Below are positions 47,041 to 64,000 of a stretch of 64,000 bases of DNA, in pieces. Position 1 is the first letter of the stretch. Each line of letters opens with the position of its first letter. The notes beneath the pieces were generated by a model that had not been told where the DNA came from, ran no database searches, and saw nothing but the letters and a program-made list of their open reading frames with translations. The stretch comes from Centroberyx gerrardi. Taxonomy: Eukaryota; Chordata; Actinopteri; Beryciformes; Berycidae. The DNA lies in NCBI RefSeq assembly GCF_048128805.1, contig NC_136000.1, positions 13,982,854-14,046,853 on the forward strand, given 5' to 3'. The position numbers and the translations under genes were made by a program.

Positions 47041-50000
47041 GCCCTCACAGCCCCTCCACAACACTTCCTCCCTGGTCCCACAATGTAACCCTCAATGGTG
47101 GAGGAGCACTTCCACAGAGTCCAGTTATGGGAAAAGGGATGAATACTGCTACCTCTCAGCGTCCTCTCTAAATACAACACATAGTGCTTTGCTCCAGCAA
47201 TAATCCATCATCTTTTACTGTTGCAACCAGCAATGTGCATCCAACAGTATTGCATCAGCGCCACACTAAGAGAGCAGCAAAGACACTGTGATGAATCATG
47301 GTCACCCCAAGAGTGTGATTTGTATATGGAAGAAACATTAGTTCTACTTCATTAGTTGCTGCAACTGAAAAATGATATTGAGGACTTGATCAAAGAGGTT
47401 CAGTATCCACTTTCTTTCCCTCCCCACAATGTGCATCTGCTGGATTTTCATCAGGCTCTGCCTCAGACATGCCACAACTGGAAGTCATACATGACTTGTG
47501 CGATTGAGATGTCTGATAACAGCATGTCAAACACACACATGCAGATGTGCGAGCCTACACACATACACACACACACATGCGCACACACATGCACGCACGA
47601 GAGTTGTTAAGATCTTGTAAGCATTCTTGTCAAATCTGCTGCCGTCTTTTTCTGGCAGTGATCATCATCTGCACTAGACTGTAGCAAAAGGGAGAGGTGG
47701 GGGGCACTTAGTACATGCAAACGTTGCTTGAGACTTCAACAGCAACCCAGCAACACTAAGATGTAACTCTCTGTGGAGAGACAGACTGACCAGACTAGAA
47801 ATCAACTTCATAGCACGAGAATCTACAGGCAATTATCTTTCCTGGTACCAAACTAAGTATCTAGTTTGTCTCTGTTGAATACAATTTGATATAACTTTGA
47901 GTGATACAACTGCCTGAGGCTAATTTTATGGGGAAAAATACAAATTTTGGATGGCACAGAGGTAGCACATTTTTGATGGCACATTTTTTCATATTTCCAA
48001 ATCTAATCAATTTGTGATATCTATGTCCACAAGAGAATCTAGCAGTTCTACTACTGGTTAGATCATATGGAGAGTAGCCAGCCAAAGTTTCATGATTCAA
48101 TGGAAGTTTGACGAATGCTAGAAATGAAGTGTAAAAGAATCAATCATGTCAGGATTTGACTGCATGGAGTTTGCAGCCGGAGGAGGACATGTGGAACAGT
48201 GCCTGTGTTGGAAAATGACAGGAAGCAGTAGAATGACATCAGTTATGGCACAGTGCGGGGCCTGTTTAATGAACTGGAGAAATCAATGGGCTTCTATAGC
48301 GCCTTTTAAAACACGCAGCACACCTTGAGACTCCAGTTGTGAACTAAAAAAGGACATATTTCATGCAACGGCAGGAGAAATCGGAGTAGAGTTGGAGACA
48401 AATCAAAACCAACATCACCCGCTAATATGTAGTGACTAATCTGGCAGTAATAGATGTTATTTTCACTTCTCTCTTCACAGAGGGTTACGGCTTGAAACTA
48501 AAACGAAACCAAACCAACTTTGTTTTGTGCTGTGCCTAGGATCTGTATTATTCAAGTTGATTTAATCCAGTCAACAGTCCACTGAATGACACACAGTCCC
48601 CACAGCCTTGGCAGTGTTCTGAGTGCAGGCTGTCCTGTGTTGAAAAAGGTCAATATTAAATCATAGCCCCACCCTTGAGGCTCTCACTAATGTAATAATC
48701 CACACCAGGACTTGTCCACATTCTGTGGTGCCGCTCCAGTTACTGAAGCCGGAGAGAGAGGGGAAAACTCTCAGCCCTAGACCCACTTCACCCTGCCAAG
48801 AAGCCCACGGCATGCGAAAGCTGAAAACCCAAAGGGTGATCATTTGTCACGGGCAGTTCGCACGTCTGGAATGTCTCAGTTTGTGCACTCGGAATATCAG
48901 ACAAGATGGGTGGTGTTCCTGGAGATCAGGGCCGCTCTCATGTCGGGCGATCAAAGCGAGCGGGGCTGGCGCTACACCGTTCGCACGCAGCTGTGTCTTC
49001 CCCAGGGTTGCACTTGGGCTGCGGGTGCTAGACCTCACTGTGGAAGTGCCTGTAAATAAATGGTTTTGTCACTGTGTTCACACATTCCTCCAACCAATGG
49101 GCCTGCTCAGCCTTGTACCTCCATTACCATAGGCTACCATCCTGACAGCTGACTGCTGACATCACCCAGTCATACGCACCAACTGGACTTCACAGAGGAA
49201 AATGGACCAACACAACATAAGACTATCGTTTAGGTGAATGGCTGTATGGCCCAAAAGCTTAAAAACCTTCAAAATAATTTACACAGATCAATACCATAGC
49301 CATAGGTTGTGTGATGTATAGACTAAGCTACATGTCTTTGGCTGAGGTGGAGAAAATAGGGGCAGAGGGTTAATGAGGGTGAGAGAAGCAGGAGGAAATG
49401 CGGGAGCGCAGTACCTATCCTGTGGTCTTTCCATGAGGAATGTGGGGAATGCCCAAACCTCTTCAGTCAATATTTGCTTTAGATGAAATGATAGCAGCAG
49501 TTCAGCCTCCCACCACTGACAATTAAGATGCCAGCCAGAAAATTAAGCCCAAAGGGACACATCCCGAACTGTAAATTAACCAGCCAAGCTCTCGGCTCAT
49601 ATTACCATGAGAACATGACACATACAATATTCAATATTCATTACACAGTGTTATCTAGCCTAGGCTGTGTCATGACCATACAGCCTGTCCTATGGGAGTA
49701 ATCCGACCTTGTGTTGTCATTTGACCTTTGTCCTTGGCATCAGCACTACTAACTTGAGTTTGTCCAGTACTGTACCAAAAGTTATTTTACAACGCCCACT
49801 GTCATTTTTCACTCTTTTGGGTTGTGGTGAATAGAGTAAAAAACCTTTACCTTACCCCGAAATATCTTTCACCACATTTTTCAGCCAAGCAGTTGGATAT
49901 TTGAGATTAAAACACTCTCACAAAAAGAGAAAAATGAGCCTGCAGCCTCACTGTTAATGAATTATTGTGAAAAGGAAAAAAAGACAGCAGAAAAGGAAAA

Positions 50001-50097
50001 CACAGTGGATTTCCTCCTGGCTGGTCTGACATTACAAGGATGTTTAACTTAGTGTGCCAAGGGAGGTGAACTACGCAGACCAATACACCAGGCCCAG

Positions 50098-50103
<6 letters not shown>

Positions 50104-50151
<48 letters not shown>
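50104..50151. repeat. (GA)n microsatellite, about 24 units
   Basis: An uninterrupted GA dinucleotide tract. Confidence 0.97.
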
Positions 50152-50153
<2 letters not shown>

Positions 50154-50933
50154 AAGTGTAATTAATCACACTACAGTCAGTGGGCCTGGTCTGGGGGAGG
50201 TGAGCTTGAGTTCTGGGTCTGTTTGCTGGTCCCAAGAGAAAGGCCGGTGGAACAGGAATGCTGTGTATGGGTGGTCAATTAGTTTACAGATTTCAGCTGT
50301 GACAGAGACATTCTCCTCGGCCCCAGCCCCAGAGTCCCTCCCGTCATCCCCGACCAAACCACATCATATCAAGGCCCAAACCGCATGCCGTGATCTGAGG
50401 CATTCCCCAGGCTGGAACATAAAGAAGCTCACTCCATTTAGCCCAACCTAAATCAACAGCTTTTTACTGTGGTTACATTGGATTGCCTTACATCCAGGAT
50501 CTGCCCATGCTTTCAGCCCCTTTCAGTTTTCCATGCATCCACGGTACTTCTGAGAACCAGACCTCCTCCAATGTGTCACTTTGCGAGCCTTTCACTTCCC
50601 CGGGATCACAACATACAACGCATCCTGTCCAATTTCACCAAATACACTTATACCTCTCTAGACAGATCGGTTCCACTATAAAAGCCAAACAAAGGCCACA
50701 TAAACTGACTGAAATTAAATCTGAATGGGGAATAAATATGCTTCCATGAGCTTGTCATGAATAGGGGTGCTGAACCCAAAGTGTCCTCTTGAACATAAGT
50801 GCTTAAGATAATAAAATGCTGACATTAACAATAATCGGGTTTCCCAGTCTGACAGGGGGAGTAATGCTTGGCTTTCACTACACTACCCTGACTGAATGAG
50901 GGCAACAGTATAGCTGTAGTGGGCACCTGGCTG

Positions 50934-50998
50934 TACACACACACACACACACACACTCACACACGCACACACACACACATACACACACACACACACAA
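50934..50998. repeat. (CA)n microsatellite, imperfect
   Basis: CA repeat with TCAC, CGCA and CATA interruptions. Confidence 0.93.
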
Positions 50999-53695
50999 CT
51001 ATGCAAAGTGTTGATGGACACAGACCACACTGCGGATCATACCACACTGCCATGGTTAATCTGGTGATTAAGACTATTATCAATCATCTCCTTTGATTCA
51101 ATGACAGCATGCCCACTGGGATTAAGCAGCTGATTGATTTAGTGTGAAAGGTTTGAACGTACAATCTCTAAAGTATGTAAGGTAGGTAAACCAGGCCATT
51201 ATTCTACATCCTCACTTCTGCGAGCGGGTTTTGGTTTAACACAAATGGTCACATTACAGAACATGAAATACACATCATATTTTCCTTCTGGGACCGTTAT
51301 ATTGCATGCAAGGGTGTGAAGGTCTATGCACTTATTTATAACTACATAATGTGCATTTGTGCACATATGGGTCTGTATCAGTAGGCTTTATCTTATACAC
51401 ATCCAACCATTCACCACCAAAGTATGCATCCATATCTTTCTGGCTCTGTGTACGTGCCGAAGATTGTACTGATTGCAATGAATGTGTTCTAATGCATTTG
51501 TCCCACTGAGTGTGCGTGCCAATTTGCATGCATATGTGTGTGTGGGAGGTCAGACAGGAAATGTAAAGGTTGAGGTAGTTCCTTGGAAACAAAGGCTCCG
51601 GCATCTCCACATGAGCCCTTTCCTTTCATAGGCGCCCGGGGCTTCTCTCCACATCACTGTGCTGCTTAAGAGGGAACATCCTGGAGCTGCCACCCCCACC
51701 TTTCCCTCCATATTCTATAGATAGGCTGACCTATGGTACATTACAGTCATGTAAAGCACTAACTGAAAGAATGCACAGCTTCATTACTCAAAAGCAACTC
51801 TCAGAGAAAGGCTCTTTCAGACTGGGCGCCCTGTTCCTGAGCCACAGATAGATGACATGCAGTGCTAGCCATGATCTGGTTTTCCTCAGGCTGTGATTGC
51901 ACGGGAACCTGCGATTCCCCCGTGGCTCACCTACCCCCATCAACTTCACAAACCCTTCACTGCTCTCTTACAATCTTATCTCCCTGGGCCTCTCCTTACA
52001 ATCTGTATCATCATCTTCTCTCCCTCTCTCCTTTTCCATCTTTCGTCCGTCCTCCATTTCCCTGCTCTTGCTCTCTCCTTTACTGTCCTGGTTGAAAATT
52101 GAGTCATAACTTCCTGACGGCGCTGTTCAAAGGTCAAACCCCTCCACCCCGCCCCACCCCTCCCCACCCCCGCCTCCTTTCCTCCTCTCCCTTTTGTGAG
52201 GCCCCTCTTCCAACACGCCCAGCGCTGCATTCCACAGACGGTGGGAGCACCTTCAAACGCTCCACCAGCAGACCAGACCACCACTAGCAGCGGCGAGGAG
52301 GGCAACAGACCCGCGGCCTCAGCTGCCGCCAGGCCTCAGCCCCGGGCCCCAGCTCTGCCGAGGAGAGCTCTGATAGGGAGAAAATGCAATGTAGCAGCAA
52401 CAGAGTCTGTGTGATGACAAGGAGAAAGCAACTGTGGCTCTGAAGGAGCAGAGTGATATCTGTAGCGTATTAGCTCCCTTCATGCTGCTGAAGCCAGCTC
52501 CGAGTTAAGCCCTCCTGCCACTATGGGGCCTCTCGTGTCTGCGCTGGGAGGCTGGCAGCTGCGTTACTGGGGCGCAGGCCTCAGAGTACCTCTCCCCTGA
52601 CCCCCAAATCCTGAGGGTCTCCCCTACACTGACAGACAGCTCCGGTTTCAGCCTCCCAAGGCTTTTCTCTGCGCTCGGCTCTCAAAACACTAAAATTCTT
52701 ATACAGGGTAACATACCACAACATGGTAAATGTGATAGCTCGAACTAGCGTGGTTCAGACCTGTATTATCAGAGATGCTGGATATCAGACCTGTACCAGG
52801 GAAACACGGACACCAACTCGTCAGCTCCCATAGCCATTCTCATGCAGGCATCATTGTGGAGCGCTGTTGGGTCTGGAGTGGAGGCACCGACTGCATGACA
52901 CCGGCCGGCTGTTGCTTCTCACCTTAGGCACAGACAACATATTTCCACCGAGTGAGATTGTGCACAAAGATTAAGAAAGCAGATCACAGATGAGCTGAAA
53001 ACAGGAATCGTGTCCAAAATGACATAATATAGGCTGACATACGTAGAGGCACGTAGAGTCACAGACAGGATGGGCATTAAAGACCTTCACACAGAGTGCC
53101 ATAAGGATAAGTGGGCTACATCCTATCCTGATTAAACAATAGAACATGACTATGGATGAGTAAATCTTCGGGCTATAATAAGAAACGTACATTTTGGTCA
53201 CAGGATATTTAGAATAAAGCAGTTCTATATGTGGATGAAGTGAGTAAGAACAATGCTATATCTGAAACATAAATAGCCTTGTAAGCCCCTTTTGCTGTTC
53301 TTCCCTCCGGCCTAAAATCTGCTCATGAAATGATTGTCTAGTAAAGCAATAGAAGGTATCTGGTTTAGGAAATTTGAGGAACCTACATCTTACAGCAGCT
53401 CTTTTTCATGTGTGTGAACAGAGACAGGTATGTCTGTCCTCTTGGCTGGGCTCCATTGTTAGTCTCCAGTCGTGCCTACGTGCTGTGATTATCAATGCAC
53501 ACATCTGGATGGACTTAGTCAAGGAATCCTATAAAGAACCTAATGGGCTCTTCTAACATTTTTTGAAGACTGATTAAGAGCCGTTTCAGATCTGGTTCAC
53601 ATCAATGAGTTCCATCTGTGATTTATTTGAGTTTTCACTGAATTCGTTATCTACTTTACTTGCTCCCTTTCAATGTTACCGGGGGTTTGGGGGAT

Positions 53696-53716
53696 GGGGG
53701 GGGGGGGGGGGGGGGG
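53696..53716 (+). repeat. poly-G tract (21 G)
   Basis: Twenty-one consecutive guanines on the plus strand, preceded by GGGGGTTTGGGGGAT. Confidence 0.95.
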
Positions 53717-54613
53717 ACATGCATGCCTTGCAGGTAACATGCAAGACTGCTGTATATTTGCTTATGGGGCAGTGCAAATGCTTTGACGAACAAGCAGTGT
53801 TGCAAAGGGCCACTCCATCAATGACAAACCGCACATACATGCAAATCCTACAGTAAGTGTGTTCTCTTTTTGTACCCTGAAAGTGATCCCAGCTTCCAAG
53901 TAATTCAAAACATGTTTGGGTCAAATGGCTTTTATAAACTTGCTTTTCCAACAAATTTGTTTTTAAAACATGGATATTTGCTTTGAAAACCCCTTGGTGT
54001 TTAAGTGTTTTTTCCACTTTTACTCTTGCTAATCATAAAATAAAACCACTATTTGGAGTTATGCCAGCATGAAGGACAAATTTACACCTTGCATTAGTTC
54101 AGTCCTACCCAGCATACAGTCTGCTGAAGTAGCAAGCAGGCCTAGCTTAGGGCCTATTTGTCTTCCAATAGTGTGACCTTTATGTTTTATGAGGGAGACT
54201 AACACCATGAACTACATTTGTTACAAATTAGGCTTCCTAGTGCCATAAAGTTGACACCTGCCACTTCAAACCTCTGTTTGGAGGGGAGGACAGAGCACTG
54301 ATAACCGGGTGGAAAGAAAGACATAACTATTGCGTGCCCACTTGGTCATTAAGACTGCAAGGTATGCAAGTATTGTGAAGTTTGTTACATAGGACAAAAT
54401 CTAATTTAGTTACTCGACTGACTTACATTGCAAGACTACCACTAGGTTTTCTTACCGACTAAAACGCTCGCTTAAAGATCTAATCGACTATTTTCTTACT
54501 TTTCCTCACCACAAAGCAGAATCTATCGTTGTTAACCACTCTGCGAAATCCCTGGTAATGCCACAAGATGTCGCCAACTGACCCGCATGAATTGGTGGGC
54601 GTACACTATTAAT

Positions 54614-55054
54614 GCTGCCTTCACGTACTCCTCATAAACTCATACTTTCGAACCTCACAACCTAAATATGAGTTTTGGTCGAAAATAACAACAAAATGGA
54701 CCCTGGAACAAAAGTATTTTCGTGGTGATTGTATTTTAGAAATTGAATGGCACAGAACTACTTTGTGTTGTAGTGACAGAGTGACGAAGATGAGATATTT
54801 GAACACCAGGCATGTAACTGTTTTTTTCTAATTAATTTACCAGGCAAAACTTGTTGTAAACATGACTTTTACCACATTGTTGCCATTCGTTGTTGATAAG
54901 GCTTCCATGCTCTCAGTCCCTAAACGTCACGAAAATCTCAACATTCCCAGTCAAGTTTTTCGCACCGTTCATGCCGTGGTAGCGATATTTCCGACAGCAC
55001 TTGAAGGCAGAATGAGGCCGGATATGACTTCAGGGCCACGTGAATGAATGAAGC
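54614..55054. mobile_element. probable MITE just upstream of snapc5
   Basis: The left end GCTGCCTTCACGTACTCC and the right end GGCCACGTGAATGAATGAAGC are imperfect inverted copies (GC-TTCACGT versus ACGTGAA-GC). ACTCATACTTTCGAACC and AGCACTTGAAGGCAG near the ends also recall a common fish MITE. It has no coding capacity. The boundaries are approximate, and the right end abuts the presumed snapc5 promoter. Confidence 0.4.
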
Positions 55055-55575
55055 TTGCAACAAAACATTGGCTACTACAAGTCAACAGCTTTGCTAATTG
55101 AGCTGAAAACAAATACTCTGAAATACCTAGTCAGGAATTGAACGTAATCTTGTGTATCATCGACTTCGACATTGATATGGAGCTGTAGGCAGAGGTTTAA
55201 ACAGAGGTAGCAAGTTCAAACTGTTCTTTATTGTTTGTTTGTTTTGCATGGCTGAGAATTAGCTTAGCTTGGAGATACCGCTATTTAACCAAGCCGCTTT
55301 TCATCAACAGCTAGCTAGCAGTAACACTAGTCTGAACACAACTTACGTACCATCTTTATTAGGGCTGAGTTGGTCAGAGTGTGTACCGTTGTGATGGTTA
55401 AATACCGATCTTTTTGGTAGATATGCTACAAATGCATAGCTAACTATATAAACTGCATTTTAGCTAGCTGTAGTGGCTGGCTAGCTAATGAGCTGATTTT
55501 TTACCGGATTTCTGAAATCTGTTGGTTTCACTTTCAGTATCGAGGAATGGTCTAACTGCAACGATACCAGTAAAC
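55055..55575 (+). promoter_or_regulatory. snapc5: snapc5 promoter / 5' UTR region
   Basis: This is the segment between the MITE-like element and the snapc5 initiation codon. A good splice acceptor (TTTCACTTTCAG, ending 55537) sits 38 bases before the ATG. The coding start therefore probably lies in exon 2, behind a noncoding exon that I cannot place. A two-codon upstream ORF (ATG GTC TAA, 55547-55555) precedes the main start. Confidence 0.45.
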
Positions 55576-56958
55576 ATGCACAGTCGTCTGCAGGAGTTGA
55601 AGAAGGAAGAGGAGACTCTCCTCAAAATCAAAGTCATGTTACAGGACCAGCTGAATAGGTTGAAGGTGAGTGGGAGGGTTCAGGACTTGAGTTTCTTGGA
55701 GTTGGTATTTCTACTGTACCTCTGCCTTTATATGATGTGATGCCCTGTGTTCCCTCTGTGTTTCAGTTTGAAGAAGGGGCCTTGAAATCAATCATAAATG
55801 CTCAGATAGATGAAGGAGCCTCTCAACCTTCATCCCCAGAAACAGAGGTAAATTGCTGTGGAAGAACAACAGAAATAAAAAATGCATTTCTTGAACACTT
55901 GATATTAGTTTTAGTGATAGCACTGTTATCAGAGCATCAGAAAGAGAGCACAACTCTCGTTACTCAGCTGTCAAGTCGAAGACAGTGTTGCTAAGTCCTC
56001 ATTTATCAGTTAAAACTTGCTTTTTGAGTCAGAGATCATAATGAGTCATGTTATAATATGTTCAATAGCTGTTGTGTATGTTTATCAATTCATGCTGTAC
56101 ACCTGTGGGGTGTTTTTCACATCATATTTCAACAGCTGTATCAACTGTGATGCTCTTCCTCTCTATGAAAGTTAGGAGTAATAAACAAGGACAATTAAAT
56201 CAATTACAAATTAAAATTATAATGTGCAGCCTGTTCACGTTCTTTTGACTCTGAAACATGCATAACCTATCTGGCAGACTTGTCTGTGCCATTCAAAGAT
56301 GGTGACTCATTAAATGACAAAGTGTATATGTTGCTGCCATACTGGTTGTACTTATCCTTTGCTGACCGTGAGAAAGTTTTCACTGCCTTTATTTTGTCTT
56401 GTTTAGACTTCTGTAACTATCTTTAGTCAGAATGCTAGTGCACTATGCAGCAGCAAGGCTTTGAACCCAAACTTAGAGACGGGATCATATTAACCACATT
56501 TTTAACGTGTTACCGAATGGTTTTAAACTTAATTTTCTACTGATTACCTTTAAGGCCTGTAAACCACTTCTTATAATGCATATAATTACAGACAGGCTTT
56601 TATAAAGTTTTATTAACATTTTATTCTTGTTTTATTCTTGTTTGAATTCATGTCCCACATTCTTATTGTTTGCCTTGTTTATTAAAATTTTTGTTTGTAA
56701 CACACTTTTTAAGATTGATTTGAAAATGCCTTCTAAGTTTATGATTTATTCACATTATTACAGGTTCATGTCAACCTTGATGATGAGGGTGAGATCAATC
56801 AAACCAAACTGCTATTGAGTGCCCCCGTAGATTATGATATGGAAGAGGAGGAAGAAGATGAAGAGGAGGAGGAAGATGAAGATGATGAAGAAGAGGATGA
56901 CAACAATCTTGATCTAGTGCCTGAGGGGGATGAGGAAGAAGACGAGGATGATTACTGA
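55576..56958 (+). CDS. snapc5: snapc5, snRNA-activating protein complex subunit 5 (SNAP19), three coding exons
   Basis: SNAPC5 is the smallest subunit of SNAPc, the nuclear complex that binds the proximal sequence element of snRNA genes transcribed by RNA polymerases II and III. Coding exons are 55576-55665, 55767-55847 and 56764-56958, all joined in phase 0 by GT-AG introns, giving 121 residues. Exon 1 encodes the diagnostic leucine-heptad N-terminus (MHSRLQELKKEEETLLKIK, DQLNRLK), which pairs with SNAPC4 in the human complex. Exon 2 gives FEEGALKSIINAQ, which corresponds to the human VEELALQSMI segment. Exon 3 begins VHVNLDDEGEINQTKLLLS (human LVHVDNEASINQTTLELS), then an acidic Glu/Asp tail from about residue 83. 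Human SNAPC5 is about 98 residues, so the extra length is nearly all acidic tail. The Met at 55576 is chosen because it matches the human start. Intron 2 holds a LINE fragment. Confidence 0.95.
56330..56610 (+). mobile_element. L2-type LINE fragment (3' part of reverse-transcriptase ORF), decayed
   Basis: Within snapc5 intron 2, plus-strand translation in shifting frames gives EKVFTAFILSCLDFCN, then QNASA, then AARL, then RRDHI. This is the order seen near the C-terminus of L2/CR1-like LINE ORF2 (AFISSRLDYCN, QNAAARLLT, RRDHITP). Frameshifts and stops make it non-functional. The exact boundaries are uncertain. Confidence 0.6.
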
Positions 56959-56964
56959 GATTCT

Positions 56965-59164
56965 TAGCTGCCTCAGTATTCCGGTGGGCTTTAATATTTG
57001 CACCACCGAAGAAGAACCATGCATAAATGGACAGTTCTTTATTTGTTGACTTATTTTGTATCACTTAAGAAGTTTAATTTATTTGTACGGAGCGAATAGC
57101 AATTCAATGTGATGAAGTGTTGATAAGTGGATGGTAACAGTCACCGTGTGATGAAGTGTGGTAACAGTGTTCTCTCCTTTGCCTAGTTCAAGGCATGTCG
57201 TTAGGATTGCATACCATTTTAGAATTTTGTGTCCATTTTCCTGATAAATGTCTCACTGTAATGCAGTAAGACGGTATTATTAGGTGCTTGTAGCTTACTG
57301 GTGATATTGTACATCTGGAAGATAAGAGGCTGAGCAGCAATTCAAAGGAGTTGAGATGTGTCTCTTAGCATGAACATGTATGGCTGGGCCATATAAGAGG
57401 GCAGTGAATCTGCATTATGTAATTAGGGATAATTGTAAGCACAAAATAAAATGTTTTGCATAGGGATCGCCTGACTGATTTTTACAATATACATCTCCAG
57501 TCTTAACCCAATATGCTGAGTCCTAGTCACTTTTGTAAACAATGGATTGGTGGACACCATATTCTTATCAGATGTAAGGAATGTATACTTCATGGGGTAT
57601 GGACAGTGAGAGGACAGATTTTTGTTCTGTTTCCTTCTCAAATACTGAATCAAGGTTATACTTGTGTCACATTCTTGTCCTGACCTGACCTAGGCATCCA
57701 CTTTTGCAAATGGGTAATGCAGTGCAAACACTTTCCACCAGCAAACCATTCAGCATTTTCTAAACAGCTAAAACAATGCAGCGAGCCTGACAATACAGAC
57801 CTGCTTTCACACGGAGCGCAGGGACAGCTCTGGAGAAGGGTGGTGCTACAGCAGATAACGTACAATAGGGATTGCACCGATAGATATATACAGCTTTCCA
57901 CATGGTCCACTGATCCAGGAGAGCTTACATTCACACAGGGACTTGGGTTCAGTACATACTTCTGCTAATGAATACTTCGTAAGGTACACAGGTAACTGCA
58001 CATCTACTATTCAAATCAAATTTCATGGTGTGATAGGGATGCATTTTGTGGTAGCATTTTTCTCCTTTTTTGTTGTGTGCGCAAAGTTAAAATGGCATGT
58101 GTTGTAATTCTACTGTATTTGATGCAGTTGACTGCAAATAAGTGGTTTCAAATTGTTCTACTTTGTAATTACCTAAAGTGGAAAAGCCATGTCACTACAT
58201 GATTGCTTCTAGGGTGGCAAGATTGCAATTCAATAAGTTATTTCCATGAGAAGTACTGAGCAAATAATGCCAAATCCATAGGAGCTAGTCAAGAGAGAAA
58301 AAGGTACATCTTATAAAAAATAAAAGTACATATGACAGGAAATTTATATTGCAATTAAGATTTCTTATGGCATGCACATGGACAAAAGGTTTCAGGTTAG
58401 AAATCTGAGCATGGATCAGAGCTCTGATGAATAATTCCACCTTTACTTATGTACTTGTGTCCTTTGGGTCAGACTGATTACATGCTTTTTAGAATAACAT
58501 AAAAGAAATATAATGCTCATCTCCATTTTTGGACACCTGTAATGGAAAATTATTTACACAGTGAAATATGATGTCTCTATTCATTTTCCAAGACTTGTGA
58601 GCACTCAAAACCAAGATATTTGACCTTGACAATGCAACACATTGCACCAGTTTCTAATTATTCCTTATTTTATCCCTCTGTTGTGATATCATAGTGTACT
58701 GTAAACATATCAGCCTCTCTCACATTAACTTTGCTTACAGAGGTGAAACCATAGTTTGTGAGGGATCAGTCTGCCTCAGCACAATGAGCTCACACTTCAT
58801 TGAGTCTGAATAGGGGCATTTGGCTCTGCATTAGGGACACGGGACCCCCCCTATAGTCCATTGCACTGGATGCTTCTAGACTGATGACAATTTATTCTAA
58901 TCATATTAGAAATTTCTTACACTGTTTCTAATCTTAGACTTTTCAAAGGAGAGGTTTGTGTGCATGTGTGTGTATGCATGTGGATGTATGCAGATACTCT
59001 TGGACATATTGGTGTTTTTGCTCCACACCAAGCTTGGTACAGGGCCTGAGTGGTGCCATTGAGATTGTATCAAGTGATGCTGAATGGTTCTTGTGTATGT
59101 GCAGAAGTCAGCGAGCGACTGGAGTAGAACGAGACAGTGACTGTGCTGCAGGCTCAGGAATACC
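56965..59164 (+). other. snapc5 3' UTR, then snapc5-lctl intergenic region
   Basis: The first part is the snapc5 3' UTR, up to the polyadenylation signal near 57445. From there to lctl about 1.7 kb shows no gene. The lctl promoter must lie just before 59165. The sequence 59100-59164 looks like its 5' UTR, with no ATG upstream of the chosen start in that stretch. No TATA box is obvious. Confidence 0.6.
57445..57450 (+). terminator. snapc5: snapc5 polyadenylation signal AATAAA
   Basis: A canonical AATAAA lies 487 bases after the snapc5 stop codon, followed by TG- and T-rich sequence within about 20-40 bases. Confidence 0.6.
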
Positions 59165-63812
<4,648 letters not shown>

Positions 63813-64000
63813 AAAACAGCTCTCAAAGTGTGCATGTTTACAATCACAAACATAAACACATACTCATATTGTACGTGCATAATTTCTTTAATGTATCATG
63901 TGTGAACATAAATATTTTAGTTATTATTTGAACTGAATTTTAAGAGAATTACTGAATGAATTAATTAATTTGATGTGCATACAATGTTTGCTGCAGAATG

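Larger units (their letters stand above)
47045..54613. other. intergenic DNA
   Basis: No gene is seen. It contains CA-rich patches (47530-47600), GA and CA microsatellites and a poly-G run, listed separately. Frames at 48725-49132 (plus), 51976-52305 (minus) and 53676-54017 (minus) have no domains and are treated as chance. The G- and C-rich region 52130-52360 is the most GC-rich part of the desert, without a recognisable exon. Confidence 0.45.

Overview
The window is vertebrate genomic DNA, most likely from a teleost fish. The evidence is split genes with GT-AG introns, very abundant (CA)n, (GA)n and poly-G tracts, and dispersed repeats of types common in fish genomes. There is no bacterial-style gene packing. 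I cannot name the species.

Layout. The left edge (1-3095) is part of intron 1 of an inhibitory Smad gene (smad6, minus strand), whose first coding exon is 3096-3894. Its 5' UTR/promoter lies to the right, and its remaining exons lie beyond the left edge. A gene-poor interval of about 51 kb (3.9-55.5 kb) follows. It holds microsatellites, at least two palindromic MITE-like elements (23.1-23.6 kb and 31.3-31.7 kb), a decayed DNA transposon with a broken Myb/SANT gene (14.3-15.1 kb), other dispersed repeats, hairpin-forming sequences, and candidate CTCF and RFX sites. The longer open frames in it look like chance. The exceptions flagged are a small coding-like island near 29.0 kb and an unassigned 176-codon frame inside smad6 intron 1.

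The right end is ordinary gene territory. snapc5 (plus strand, three coding exons, 55576-56958) encodes the smallest subunit of the snRNA-activating complex SNAPc. lctl (plus strand, thirteen coding exons, 59165-63812) encodes lactase-like/gamma-klotho, a type I membrane glycosidase-family protein. Its predicted 570 residues are close to the human length. It has lost the usual GH1 acid/base glutamate and keeps the nucleophile. Two of its introns appear to start with GC rather than GT.

The three genes do not form a pathway. They are a conserved neighbourhood: in human, SMAD6, LCTL and SNAPC5 lie close together on chromosome 15q22. Here snapc5 sits directly upstream of lctl, without the RPL4 and ZWILCH genes I recall between them in human. 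The long desert beside the divergently transcribed developmental gene smad6 is the natural place for smad6 enhancers, but no enhancer can be proven from one sequence. I found no clearly new biological system. The most distinctive observations are the two GC-AG introns, a possible soluble lctl isoform, the palindromic elements, and the structured hairpins at 11.6 and 17.6 kb.
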